Positions 8,509-17,052 of a DNA stretch of 56,332 bases are shown here, one piece after another (position 1 is the stretch's first letter; every line of letters begins with the position of its first letter). The translations under genes were made by a program, and so were the position numbers. The stretch lies in contig CACYBB010000012.1 in the NCBI GenBank assembly GCA_902772585.1, positions 1-56,332 on the forward strand, in the 5' to 3' direction. Source of the stretch: an uncultured Bacteroidales bacterium. Lineage in GTDB: Bacteria > Bacteroidota > Bacteroidia > Bacteroidales > Bacteroidaceae. A model generated the notes under the pieces. It was not told the origin of the DNA. It searched no databases and saw only the letters and a list, made by a program, of their open reading frames with translations.

Positions 8509-9574
8509 CAATATTTTTCCTTCTGTAGAAGTCGATGTTCTCTTTTGTCAGTAGTTCAATAGGCATGTAGTTCACAGGGTCAACCTCCTTCTTCAGGATG
8601 ATAGCATTGAAGAGTGTGTCAATGCAAGCATAGCCCTGCATGAAGGCGTGCTGCGCTATCAGGAACGAGATGCTGCCCTGGCGAACACATTCTGCATTCT
8701 TGGGCACCATGTCGTAACCCATAATCTGGATGTTGCGACGATTGCTTCTCAGCAGATATTCGCCCACGAGGTGTGCCTTGGAGTTGAACGTCAGACAGTG
8801 ATGTACCTGTGGATGCTGATTGAAGAACTTCTCCAGAATAGCATCGTAGCTCTCTCGTTTCTCGTCGAGCGACAAGTTGACCTCATGGATTTTGACATGA
8901 GGGAAATGGTCGCGCATATAATGGCGGAAACCCGTTTCGCGGTTCTCCTGCTGCTTAGAGGCTACATTGCCGTTTCTCATCTGTTTCATCAGCATGATTT
9001 CCTTTTCTTTGTAGGCGATAATCATCAGCATGCGTGCTGCGAAATATCCACTGGAGAAAGAGTCCTGACCAAAGAATGATAGCGGACGAAGGTCGGGCAT
9101 ATAGGAGTCGAGCAGAATGAAGGGTGTCCCCTGGGCATGCATGATGTTGGTGTACTTCCGTGTAATGTCTAGTTGTGAGGGTACGACAATAACGCCATCG
9201 GGCTGCTCTTTCAATACCTCTATCATGGTCTGAGCAAAGGTGTCGGTGTCGAAACGGTTGTAGTACATCACCTTATTAGTTATGCGGAAGTCACGGAGAC
9301 GATCGCAGGCCGTGCTGGCTCCTTCCTCGATTTCCTCCCAGTAGGCCTCTGACTCGTGCTTGGGAAGTACCATGAAGAAGTTATACGACTTGTTATAGGC
9401 CAGTGCGGAGGCATACATGTTGGGCTTGTAGTCCATCTCCTCCAGGGCCTTCTTAACCTTTTCCAGCGCCTTAGGAGACACATTGGGACGCTCGTGGAGC
9501 ACACGGTCCACGGTACCTACGCTGACGCCTGCGCGCTCTGCGATGTCCTTGATTCTTATCTTAGTGGTATCCAT
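8504..9574 (-). CDS. LacI family transcriptional regulator of the hexuronate genes
   Basis: This 356-residue regulator has an N-terminal LacI helix-turn-helix (about residues 5-53, with KDIAERAGVSVGTVDRVL) and a periplasmic-binding-protein-like ligand domain behind it. It is first in the operon with uxaA and nhaC and divergent from kdgK and eda. The probable ligand is therefore a uronate intermediate such as KDG or altronate, and the probable target is the palindrome at 9637-9652. Both points are inference. The ATG lies only 7 bases below its -7 box. Confidence 0.9.
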   Translation of the reverse strand: MDTTKIRIKDIAERAGVSVGTVDRVLHERPNVSPKALEKVKKALEEMDYKPNMYASALAYNKSYNFFMVLPKHESEAYWEEIEEGASTACDRLRDFRITNKVMYYNRFDTDTFAQTMIEVLKEQPDGVIVVPSQLDITRKYTNIMHAQGTPFILLDSYMPDLRPLSFFGQDSFSSGYFAARMLMIIAYKEKEIMLMKQMRNGNVASKQQENRETGFRHYMRDHFPHVKIHEVNLSLDEKRESYDAILEKFFNQHPQVHHCLTFNSKAHLVGEYLLRSNRRNIQIMGYDMVPKNAECVRQGSISFLIAQHAFMQGYACIDTLFNAIILKKEVDPVNYMPIELLTKENIDFYRRKNIG

Positions 9575-9581
9575 AATTTTT

Positions 9582-9590
9582 GCAAAGGTA
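9582..9590 (-). promoter_or_regulatory. -7 box of the lacI-uxaA-nhaC operon
   Basis: TACCTTTGC on the minus strand. The lacI ATG begins 8 bases further on, so the predicted mRNA has a leader of only a few bases. No TTG -33 element is evident. Confidence 0.6.
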
Positions 9591-9636
9591 ATGAAAAAAA
9601 ATGAACCACCGAAGAATTCTCGTGGTTTTTTCTTTG

Positions 9637-9652
9637 CGGAAAACGTTTACGG
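9637..9652. promoter_or_regulatory. LacI-type operator between lacI and kdgK
   Basis: An imperfect palindrome centred on CG at 9644/9645, core AAAACGTTT, matches the usual LacI-family site with a central CpG. Six of eight half-site positions are symmetric. It lies about 31 bases upstream of the kdgK -33 element and about 47 bases upstream of the lacI -7 box, so one regulator could serve both operons. Confidence 0.6.
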
Positions 9653-9682
9653 TTGTTTTTATAATATTTTTGCTAGAATTCT

Positions 9683-9713
9683 TTGTCAATCGAAAAATAT
9701 ATCGTAACTTTGC
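9683..9713 (+). promoter_or_regulatory. promoter of kdgK-eda
   Basis: TTG at 9683-9685 and TAACTTTGC at 9705-9713, 19 bases apart, match the Bacteroidetes vegetative promoter. The kdgK start is at 9758. Confidence 0.7.
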
Positions 9714-9757
9714 AGACACTTTAAATACAATTTCTATTAAATGTAATACTAAAACAA

Positions 9758-10780
9758 ATGGCAAAAATTGTAACATTAGGTGAGATCATGCTCCGCCTGT
9801 CGCCCATGGGCAACGACCGTTTCATTCAGAGTGAGTCATTCCGCATCATCCCTGGTGGTGGTGAGGCTAACGTTGCTGTCAGCGTGGCTAACTATGGTCA
9901 CGAAGCTTACTTTGTGTCTAAGCTGCCCAAGCACGAGATTGGCCAGATTGCCGTTAACGCCTTGCGCCGCTATGGTGTTAACACCCAGTTCATCGCCCGT
10001 GGTGGTGACCGCGTAGGCTTGTACTATGCTGAGACTGGTGCTTCTATGCGTCCTTCAAAGGTTATCTATGACCGTGCTCACAGCTCTATCGCTGAGGCTG
10101 ATCCTAAGGATTTCGATTTCGACGCTATTATGGAGGGTGCTGCCTGGTTCCACTGGTCTGGTATTACACCAGCAATCAGCGACAAGGCTGCCGAACTGAC
10201 AAAGCTCGCTTGTGAGGCTGCCAAGCGTCATGGCGTGACAGTTTCTGTTGACCTGAACTTCCGCAAGAAGCTGTGGACTTCAGAGAAGGCTATCTCTATC
10301 ATGCGTCCTCTGATGAAGTATGTTGACGTATGTATCGGTAATGAGGAAGACGCTGAGCTCTGTCTTGGTTTCAAGCCCGATGCAGACGTAGAGGGTGGTC
10401 AGACCGATGCTGCTGGTTACGAGGGAATCTTCAAGCAGATGATGGCTGAGTTTGGCTTCAAGTATGTGGTTTCTACCCTGCGCGAGAGCTATAGCGCTAC
10501 CTTCAATGGTTGGAAGGCTTTGATTTACAATGGTAAGGAGTTCTATCAGTCTAAGCGTTACGAGATCAATCCTATCATCGACCGCGTAGGTGGTGGTGAC
10601 TCGTTCTCTGGTGGTCTGATTCATGGTCTGCTGACCAAGGAGACTCAGGGTGAGGCACTGGAGTTTGCTGTTGCTGCTTCTGCTCTGAAGCACACTATCA
10701 ATGGTGACTTCAACCTGGTAGGTGTTGACGAGGTAGAGAGCCTGGCTGGTGGTAATGCTAATGGTCGTGTACAGCGCTAA
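9758..10780 (+). CDS. kdgK: 2-keto-3-deoxygluconate kinase (PfkB family)
   Basis: This 340-residue cytosolic kinase phosphorylates KDG to KDPG with ATP. PfkB features are the N-terminal IPGGGEANVAVSVANYG (sugar binding, residues 31-47) and the C-terminal RVGGGDSFSGGLIHG with catalytic Asp281. Context fixes the substrate: altronate dehydratase makes KDG one operon away, and KDPG aldolase is the next gene. A divergent LacI regulator and a LacI-type site lie upstream. Fructokinase activity cannot be excluded from sequence alone. Confidence 0.9.
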   Translation: MAKIVTLGEIMLRLSPMGNDRFIQSESFRIIPGGGEANVAVSVANYGHEAYFVSKLPKHEIGQIAVNALRRYGVNTQFIARGGDRVGLYYAETGASMRPSKVIYDRAHSSIAEADPKDFDFDAIMEGAAWFHWSGITPAISDKAAELTKLACEAAKRHGVTVSVDLNFRKKLWTSEKAISIMRPLMKYVDVCIGNEEDAELCLGFKPDADVEGGQTDAAGYEGIFKQMMAEFGFKYVVSTLRESYSATFNGWKALIYNGKEFYQSKRYEINPIIDRVGGGDSFSGGLIHGLLTKETQGEALEFAVAASALKHTINGDFNLVGVDEVESLAGGNANGRVQR

Positions 10781-10782
10781 AT

Positions 10783-10822
10783 CGTAATGTCGTAATAACG
10801 TTATAACGTAATAACGAAATAG
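10783..10822 (+). repeat. 8-bp array between kdgK and eda
   Basis: Five octamers in register: CGTAATGT, CGTAATAA, CGTTATAA, CGTAATAA, CGAAATAG. They begin 3 bases after the kdgK stop and end 4 bases before the eda ATG (10827), so they fill the whole junction. Confidence 0.85.
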
Positions 10823-10826
10823 AAAG

Positions 10827-11495
10827 ATGGCAAAATTTGATAAAATAGCTGTCCTGAAGAAGATTGGTGACACTGGTATGGTGCCCGTCTTCTATCACAA
10901 GGACTTAGAGGTTTGCAAGAACGTGGTAAAGGCCTGCTACGAAGGTGGCGTTCGTGCTTTTGAGTTTACAAACCGTGGTGACTTCGCTCACGAGATTTTC
11001 GGTGAGCTGGTGAAGTGGGCTGACAAGGAGTGCCCTGAGTTGGCTCTGGGTATCGGTTCCGTTGTCGATGCTCCCACGGCAGCACTCTACCTGCAGCTGG
11101 GTGCCAACTTTGTGGTTGGTCCGCTGTTCAATCCTGAGATTGCTCCCGTCTGCAACCGTCGTCTCGTTCCTTACTGCCCAGGCTGTATGACAGTTTCTGA
11201 GATTGGTAAGGCTCAGGAGTTGGGTTGCGACCTGACGAAGGTATTCCCTGGCGATGTCGTTGGTCCTAACATGGTGAAGGGCTTGAAGGCTCCTATGCCT
11301 TGGTCAAAGATTATGGTGACTGGCGGTGTTGCTCCCGAGGAGGAGAACCTGAAGGGCTGGTTCAAGGCTGGCGTCTTCTGCGTAGGTATGGGCTCGAAGC
11401 TGTTCCCCAGCGACAAGGTGAAGGCTGGCGACTGGCAGTATGTAACCGACAAGTGCAAGGAGGCACTCGGTTATGTGGCTAAGGCTCGCGCTTAA
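10827..11495 (+). CDS. eda: KDPG / 4-hydroxy-2-oxoglutarate aldolase
   Basis: This 222-residue class I aldolase cleaves 2-keto-3-deoxy-6-phosphogluconate to pyruvate and glyceraldehyde 3-phosphate. Glu46 (in AFEFTNRG) and the Schiff-base Lys138 (in [11 protein letters not shown]) match the active site of Eda enzymes, and [11 protein letters not shown] is the PxxxTxxE loop. It follows kdgK by 46 bases. Its last 23 bases overlap the start of the sensor kinase gene, which suggests translational coupling of the two. Confidence 0.94.
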   Translation: MAKFDKIAVLKKIGDTGMVPVFYHKDLEVCKNVVKACYEGGVRAFEFTNRGDFAHEIFGELVKWADKECPELALGIGSVVDAPTAALYLQLGANFVVGPLFNPEIAPVCNRRLVPYCPGCMTVSEIGKAQELGCDLTKVFPGDVVGPNMVKGLKAPMPWSKIMVTGGVAPEEENLKGWFKAGVFCVGMGSKLFPSDKVKAGDWQYVTDKCKEALGYVAKARA

Positions 11496-14400
11496 TACAC
11501 TCCTCGCACTACTTATTTTCTCAGCTTGTTCATCGCCAGATAGGCAGGCGGTGGACAAGCTGAATTCTCTTTCCTATGCCTATCACTATCGTCATATCGA
11601 TTCTACCGAGCTGTTTGCCCAGCGTGCTTACGATGCTGCAAAGGGCTATGATGCGGGTAGGGCAGAAGCCCTCAACAACAAGGCTTTTGTCTCGATAGTA
11701 CGTATGGACTACGACAAGGCCGAACAGCAGTTGAACGAGGCTTTGTCGGTTACTGACAATCAGATCGAACTTTATATTGCTGAGGTGCAGTTGATGCGTC
11801 TCTGTCAGCGTCGCTCTGACAATCGTGCCTTCTATGAACATCGTGAACGTGCAGAGAGTCATCTGTTGCGCATCAGGGAGGAACGCGACGAGTTGCCAGA
11901 ACGCTTGCAGCGTCGCATGAACTATGCCGAGACGGAGATGGCTATTGTCAACTCCACCTATTATTATTATGTTGGTTTGGAACGCCAGTCGGTGGAGGCT
12001 ATCCAGACGATGGATGTCGAGGCTGCCCGTCGCGATACGGCACAGTATCTGAACTACCTCTATAACGTTGGTGCTGGAGGTATCTTGACAGAAGGTAGTG
12101 CCGAACAGATTCGTGCTGACGAGATAGAGTGTCTGGAACGTTGTCTGTCGATTGCAGATCGCTGCCACTACCCTTATTTCAAAGCACAGGCGTTGGAGGG
12201 ACTGGCTGACCACACGGGCAGTCTGGAACTGGCTGAGGAGGCGCTACGTCTGTTTACGGCCTATGGCGATGTCTATCAGATAGCAGGTGCCTATCGTACG
12301 CTGGCTTCCTGCTACCATGCGATGGGTGACGACTATCAGGCGCTCGACAATCTGAATAAAGCCTTGGCAGACCAACGCATCAATCAGGCCCCAGACCTTG
12401 TTGCCAGTATTCGTGAACAGTTGTCGGTGGCTTACTCTGCTGTCGACGACAAGAAACAGAGCGACTATAACCGTAATATCTATATCGACCTGCAGGAACA
12501 GACCCGTCAGGATCGTGAACTGGAAGCGCGTGCAGGTATTCTGGACCGCGAGGCTACCCAACTCAACTGGATGATACTGGCCGTACTGGTAGCTATTATT
12601 CTGTTGCTGTTCTTCTTGTGGCTTTTCAATCGTCTGAATCGTCGCCAGCAAGACGACCATCAACTTGACGATGTGCTGGAACAGAAACAAGAGGAGGTCG
12701 CTGAGGCTCGTCTGCGTGTGGAGCGTAACGAACGTCGCCATTTGGAACAACGTGCCAAGATTTCCTTGGCAATGGGCATCCTGCCACTCATCGATCGTAT
12801 CCGCCATGAGGTGAATCATCTAAAACTAGTAAATCTAGACTCTCTAGATAATCTAGAAAGCCTAGATTACATCCGCGAGCTCACCGATAATATCAACGAA
12901 CAGAACGAGGTGCTTACCCAGTGGATTCAGTTGCGTCAGGGCGAACTCAGCATGCATGTGGAGAGTTTCCCGTTGCAGGCGCTGTTCGACATCGTGGCAC
13001 GTAGCAAGAAGACGTTCCAGATGAAGGGTGTTGACCTGCGTGTGTCACCTACCGATGCCTCTGTCAAGGCAGACCGTGTGCTGACGCTTTTTATGCTGAA
13101 TACGTTGGCAGACAATGCACGTAAGTTCACTCCTGATGGGGGGCATGTGGACATCTCGGCAACTGAAAGTGAGAACTATGTGGAGGTGTCTGTGGCTGAT
13201 AGCGGCTGTGGCATGAGTGCCGATGCATTGGCGCATGTTTTCGACCATAAGGTACAGCAGGGACACGGCTTCGGACTGATGAACTGCAAAGGCATCATCG
13301 AGAAATACCGCAAGACCAGCCAACTGTTCTCTGTTTGTAGCCTGCAGGCAGAGAGCGAGGAGGGTAGAGGCTCGCGCTTCTTCTTCCGACTTCCCAAGGG
13401 TGTTGTTAGGTTATTAGTGGTTGTCATGGGGTTAATAGGCTTGATGGGACATACGGATGTTTGCGCACAGAGTGCCTTGGATCGTGCCCATATCTTTGCC
13501 GACTCAGCGTATTTCTCGAATATCAACGGTACCTATGCTCGTACCCTGGAGTTTGCCGACTCGTGCCGTGCCTGTCTGAATGCCCATTATCTGCAACAAC
13601 AACCCAAGGGTCAGTTGTTGCTCCAGGCTGAGAGCGATGATGCTTCGCCTGCTGAGATAGAGTGGTTGCACGGTGGTATCGATACCAACTACCAGATTAT
13701 CCTTGACATCCGCAACGAGAGTGCGGTGGCTGCCTTGGCGCTTCACGAGTGGTCACTCTATGCTTATAATAACAAGGTATATACGCAACTCTTCAAGGAG
13801 CTGAGTGCTGACGCTACATTGTCAGACTATTGTCGCACCATGCAGCAGTCGCAGCAGAACAAGCGTATTGCTGTCATCCTCTTGTTAGTCCTGCTGGTGC
13901 TCATTGTGCCAGCCTACTATATGCTTTACTATCGTCACCGTCTCTACCAACGTTTCCGTCAGGAGCGTCAGCAACAGACGAATATCGAGATGGCTGACGA
14001 CGAGTTGCGTCGTGCCGAACTGGAGAATGCCAATCTGCATGTGGCTAATAGTGTGCTCGATAATTGCCTGTCAACGCTGAAGCACGAGACGATGTATTAT
14101 CCCTCGCGCATCCGTCAACTGGTAGATGCTGGCGATATGCAGTCGTTGGCAGAGGTGGCATCCTATTATCGCGACCTCTATAGCATCCTTATCCAACAGG
14201 CTACGTCGCAGGTGGAGCGTATCAAACTGCACGTACATCCTGTGGAACTCTACGGACAAAAAGTTTTGGGCGACGAGAACCTGCTGCACTACCTCTTTGA
14301 ACTGTTGAAAACCAAGGAGGTGACGGCAGAGGTGAAGGATGACAAGTATGTGGACTTCCACGCAACGCTCCACGCTCCACTCTCCACTCTTACTTTCATG

Positions 14401-14517
14401 ATGGCTCGTCAGATAGTTCGTGACCACGGAGAAGCTACGGCCCGTCGCGGTTGTGGCATCGTCATAGATAATAACTTAGTCAACATAACATTACCCCGAC
14501 ACAATGGAAAACTTTAA
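11473..14517 (+). CDS. large sensor histidine kinase, lipoprotein-type N-terminus, duplicated kinase-like halves
   Basis: This encodes 1014 residues. A lipoprotein-like signal (IFSAC, Cys19) leads into TPR-like helices (about 30-345) that would face the periplasm, then a membrane span (365-386), a coiled coil, and an H-box near His445 (RIRHEVNHL). An HATPase domain follows with N-box [10 protein letters not shown] (543-552), DSGCG (577-581) and GHGFGL (597-602). A second hydrophobic segment (644-660) starts a second half: about 130 extracytoplasmic residues, a span (799-820), a coiled coil, a second H-box-like LKHETMYY (His870) and a degenerate ATPase-like end. This recalls proteins carrying DUF5112/DUF5113. 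It overlaps eda and the response regulator gene, so they form one unit. Three short tandem arrays lie inside. Confidence 0.85.
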   Translation: MWLRLALNTLLALLIFSACSSPDRQAVDKLNSLSYAYHYRHIDSTELFAQRAYDAAKGYDAGRAEALNNKAFVSIVRMDYDKAEQQLNEALSVTDNQIELYIAEVQLMRLCQRRSDNRAFYEHRERAESHLLRIREERDELPERLQRRMNYAETEMAIVNSTYYYYVGLERQSVEAIQTMDVEAARRDTAQYLNYLYNVGAGGILTEGSAEQIRADEIECLERCLSIADRCHYPYFKAQALEGLADHTGSLELAEEALRLFTAYGDVYQIAGAYRTLASCYHAMGDDYQALDNLNKALADQRINQAPDLVASIREQLSVAYSAVDDKKQSDYNRNIYIDLQEQTRQDRELEARAGILDREATQLNWMILAVLVAIILLLFFLWLFNRLNRRQQDDHQLDDVLEQKQEEVAEARLRVERNERRHLEQRAKISLAMGILPLIDRIRHEVNHLKLVNLDSLDNLESLDYIRELTDNINEQNEVLTQWIQLRQGELSMHVESFPLQALFDIVARSKKTFQMKGVDLRVSPTDASVKADRVLTLFMLNTLADNARKFTPDGGHVDISATESENYVEVSVADSGCGMSADALAHVFDHKVQQGHGFGLMNCKGIIEKYRKTSQLFSVCSLQAESEEGRGSRFFFRLPKGVVRLLVVVMGLIGLMGHTDVCAQSALDRAHIFADSAYFSNINGTYARTLEFADSCRACLNAHYLQQQPKGQLLLQAESDDASPAEIEWLHGGIDTNYQIILDIRNESAVAALALHEWSLYAYNNKVYTQLFKELSADATLSDYCRTMQQSQQNKRIAVILLLVLLVLIVPAYYMLYYRHRLYQRFRQERQQQTNIEMADDELRRAELENANLHVANSVLDNCLSTLKHETMYYPSRIRQLVDAGDMQSLAEVASYYRDLYSILIQQATSQVERIKLHVHPVELYGQKVLGDENLLHYLFELLKTKEVTAEVKDDKYVDFHATLHAPLSTLTFMMARQIVRDHGEATARRGCGIVIDNNLVNITLPRHNGKL
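12826..12866 (+). repeat. in-frame 9-bp array in the sensor kinase
   Basis: CTAG recurs at exactly 9-base steps at 12826, 12835, 12844, 12853 and 12862, the last four as CTAGA. It encodes Leu every third residue ([14 protein letters not shown], residues 452-465), between the H-box and the ATPase domain. Confidence 0.85.
13402..13446 (+). repeat. degenerate 8-bp array encoding the kinase's second hydrophobic segment
   Basis: Units GTTGTTAG, GTTATTAG, TGGTTGTC, a 5-base spacer, GTTAATAG, GCTTGATG. Residues 644-658 of the kinase are encoded, the start of the second signal- or membrane-like segment. Register breaks once, so this is less certain than the other arrays. Confidence 0.45.
14366..14390 (+). 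repeat. in-frame 7-bp array in the sensor kinase
   Basis: CGCTCCA, CGCTCCA, CTCTCCA, then CTCT: about 3.5 heptamers encoding residues 965-973, near the C-terminus of the kinase. Confidence 0.7.
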
Positions 14518-15220
14518 ACTGATCATCGTTGAGGACGTACCCCTCGAACTGAAAGGTACGGAAGGCATCATACGTAACGAGATTCCTGAGGCGGAAGTCA
14601 TCGGCACGGCTGAGAACGAGACCGCTTTCTGGCGACTCATCAAACAACAGCAACCCGACCTCGTGCTGCTTGACCTCGGACTGGGTGGCTCTACGACGGT
14701 AGGTGTGGAAATCTGCCGTCAGACCAAAGAACTCTATCCGAAGGTGAAGATACTCATCTTTACAGGCGAGATACTGAACGAGAAACTATGGGTGGACGTG
14801 CTCGATGCGGGTGCTGATGGCATCATCCTGAAGAGTGGTGAACTGCTGACGCGTCGCGACGTGATGGCTGTCATGGAGGGCAAGCAATTGGTGTTCAACG
14901 AGCCTATCCTGCAGAAGATTGTGGACCGCTTCAAGCATGCTGTCTCCTCACAACTGGCTCGTCAGGAAGCCCTCATCAATTACGAGATTGACGAGTACGA
15001 CGAACGTTTCCTGCGCCACTTGGCACTGGGTTATACGAAGGAGCAGATAACGGGTTTGCGTGGTATGCCTTTTGGTGTGAAGAGTCTGGAGAAGCGCCAG
15101 ATGGAGTTGGTTCGCAAACTCTTCCCTGGTGGCGAAGGTGTCAATGCTACCCGTCTCGTTGTCCGTGCCCTCGAACTGCGCATCCTCGACATCGATAACC
15201 TCGAACCCGACCTCGATTAA
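14504..15220 (+). CDS. response regulator, partner of the upstream kinase
   Basis: This encodes 238 residues. A receiver domain (1-125) has acidic residues near the start (VEDV), the probable phosphoacceptor Asp57 in PDLVLLDLG, Thr in IFTGE and Lys in IILKSGE. The C-terminal part (about 160-225) is helical, with EQITGLRGMPFGVKSLEKRQ and ATRLVVRALELRIL, and resembles a LuxR/NarL-like DNA-binding domain in placement rather than strict motif. The start overlaps the kinase gene by 14 bases. Pairing with the kinase is strongly implied; targets are unknown, the neighbouring uronate and transporter genes being the first candidates. Confidence 0.88.
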   Translation: MENFKLIIVEDVPLELKGTEGIIRNEIPEAEVIGTAENETAFWRLIKQQQPDLVLLDLGLGGSTTVGVEICRQTKELYPKVKILIFTGEILNEKLWVDVLDAGADGIILKSGELLTRRDVMAVMEGKQLVFNEPILQKIVDRFKHAVSSQLARQEALINYEIDEYDERFLRHLALGYTKEQITGLRGMPFGVKSLEKRQMELVRKLFPGGEGVNATRLVVRALELRILDIDNLEPDLD

Positions 15221-15241
15221 TTCGTAATTCATAATTCGTAA
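15221..15241 (+). repeat. 7-bp array abutting a TTG start
   Basis: TTCGTAA, TTCATAA, TTCGTAA, exactly between the response regulator stop (15218-15220) and the TTG start codon at 15242. Confidence 0.8.
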
Positions 15242-15826
15242 TTGAAAAAGTTTCTCCCCCATATTGCCATTGCGCTATTCTGCGCCCAGTTGCTGCTGAT
15301 GCTCGTGTCGTGGCTGCTCAGTGCTGCCTTCCCTGCCAGCGGCATCCGTTCGCTGCTCTCTGGCGAGGGCCTGCGCTGGTTTTTTGGTCACTTTACGCTA
15401 TTGCTGGCGACACCTATTATTGTCTGGTTGTTGCTGTTGGCAATGGCCTATGGTGTGCTGCTGCGCTGTGGCGTGCTGAGGCTTGACAAAAGCTATCGTG
15501 CCAGTAGGGCCCGCATCATGACGTTCGTCCTGCTGTTGGTTTACGTAGGAGTCATCATGCTGATGGTGGCTGTGCCTCATGCTGTTTTGCTGTCTGCAAC
15601 GGGCAGTCTGTGGCCTTCCCCCTTCTCACAGGCCTTGATACCTTTCATTGCCTTTGGTGTCATTGCCTTGGGGGCTTTCTATGGCATCATTGCGGGCTCG
15701 TTCAATACGTTGGCTGATGTCTACGATGCGGTTCTTTATGGTATTCGTCAGGGTGCCCCGTTCCTGTTGTTCTATGTCCTGCTGACTGAGCTCTACCAGT
15801 CGTTGCTATTTATCCTCGGGATATGA
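15242..15826 (+). CDS. small multi-span membrane protein of unknown function
   Basis: This encodes 194 residues with about five hydrophobic spans and few charged residues outside the loop KSYRASRARI. The best start is TTG at 15242, since the first residues (KKFLPHIAIALFCAQLLLML) already form the first span and no ATG precedes it. It overlaps the MFS gene by 4 bases (ATGA), so the two are translationally coupled. The segment IRSLLSGEGLRWFFGHF faintly recalls AbgT-type transporters, but too weakly to name a function. Confidence 0.75.
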   Translation: MKKFLPHIAIALFCAQLLLMLVSWLLSAAFPASGIRSLLSGEGLRWFFGHFTLLLATPIIVWLLLLAMAYGVLLRCGVLRLDKSYRASRARIMTFVLLLVYVGVIMLMVAVPHAVLLSATGSLWPSPFSQALIPFIAFGVIALGAFYGIIAGSFNTLADVYDAVLYGIRQGAPFLLFYVLLTELYQSLLFILGI

Positions 15827-17052
15827 CCAACGAACGCTTGTGGAACCTTAACTACTGCAAGGTGATGACAGCCAACTTCTCGCTGTTCTTCGCCTTCTAC
15901 GTCTTGACACCTTTGCTGCCGCTCTATCTCAGCGAACACTTTGGCGCCACGAAGGATGTCATTGGCCTGGTGCTGTCGGGCTACACCATCACGGCGTTGT
16001 TGTTCCGTCCGTTCAGCGGCTATTTTGTTGACTCGTTCCCACGCAAGACGGTGCTGATGATTAGTTTTGCAGCCTTCTCCATCTTCTTTGCCGGCTACCT
16101 GGCAGCATCCACGCTCTTGCTGTTTACCATTGTCCGTACGCTTCATGGCGGACCCTTTGGCGCTTTGACGGTATCCAATGCTACGGTGGCTATCGACGTG
16201 CTGCCATCGAGTCGTCGTACGGAGGGTATCGGCTATTACGGTATGTCCAACAATCTGGCAATGGCCATAGCCCCCACTATCGGCATCTTCGTCTATCGCT
16301 GGACGCAAAGCTTCGAACTGCTCTTCTGGATAGCGCTCATCGTGGCCTGTTTAGGGTGGTTGACAGATGCTACTGTCACCTTGCCAGTGAAGGAGATTCA
16401 ACGTAACAAAAGCAAACTCTCATTCGATCGCTTCTTTCTGGTTCGTGGATGGCTATTAGGACTGAACATGGTGGCTTTTGGCTTCTGTTTTGGTGTCCTG
16501 AGCAACTATCTGGCCATCTATGGTAAGGAGCAGTTAGGCATTACGGGTGGAACAGGCACCTTCTTCATGCTCTGTTCCATTGGTCTCATACTAAGTCGCT
16601 TGCAGGGTGGCAAGGCTCTGCGTGAGGGGCGCCTTACCTTTAATGCCGGTTCGGGAATGGTCATCTCGCTCATCGGCTACACCCTCTTTATCTTGCTGCC
16701 CACGCTGGCTAACCTCTTCCATCAGACCTCTTCCCTCTTCACGCTTGTTGGCTACTACGGTTGCGCCATCCTTCTTGGACTTGGCAATGGTCACATGTGG
16801 CCCGCCTTCCAGAATATGACCATCTGCGTTGCCCCCAACAACCAGCGAGGCACAGCCAACTCCACCATCCTCATCTCGTGGGACCTTGGCATGGGCTTAG
16901 GCATTCTCGTGGGAGGCGTCATTGCCGAGTTTCTGGGCTACAATGCCGCTTTCTGGACTGTCGCCCTCGTCAACGCCTTTGGTGTCACCCTCTTCTTCCT
17001 CGCCACCAAGTCCTTCTTCCTCCGTCGCAACCTGAATACTGACGTACACTAA
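15823..17052 (+). CDS. major facilitator superfamily transporter
   Basis: This 409-residue inner-membrane protein has about twelve spans in two halves. The loop RPFSGYFVDSFPRKTVLM between spans 2 and 3 carries the GxxxDxxxRR/K-type MFS signature A. A further Arg-rich loop (SSRRTEGIGYYG) resembles drug and sugar efflux members. The substrate is not readable. It closes the rightward run that begins at kdgK, overlapping its small membrane neighbour, so export or uptake linked to the two-component system is possible. Confidence 0.88.
   Translation: MTNERLWNLNYCKVMTANFSLFFAFYVLTPLLPLYLSEHFGATKDVIGLVLSGYTITALLFRPFSGYFVDSFPRKTVLMISFAAFSIFFAGYLAASTLLLFTIVRTLHGGPFGALTVSNATVAIDVLPSSRRTEGIGYYGMSNNLAMAIAPTIGIFVYRWTQSFELLFWIALIVACLGWLTDATVTLPVKEIQRNKSKLSFDRFFLVRGWLLGLNMVAFGFCFGVLSNYLAIYGKEQLGITGGTGTFFMLCSIGLILSRLQGGKALREGRLTFNAGSGMVISLIGYTLFILLPTLANLFHQTSSLFTLVGYYGCAILLGLGNGHMWPAFQNMTICVAPNNQRGTANSTILISWDLGMGLGILVGGVIAEFLGYNAAFWTVALVNAFGVTLFFLATKSFFLRRNLNTDVH

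Noticed and set aside
13400-13470. A separate protein starting with a signal peptide in the middle of the sensor kinase
   Set aside because: The frame is continuous through the segment with no stop or separate start region, so one chain is simpler; kept as an open point in the findings.
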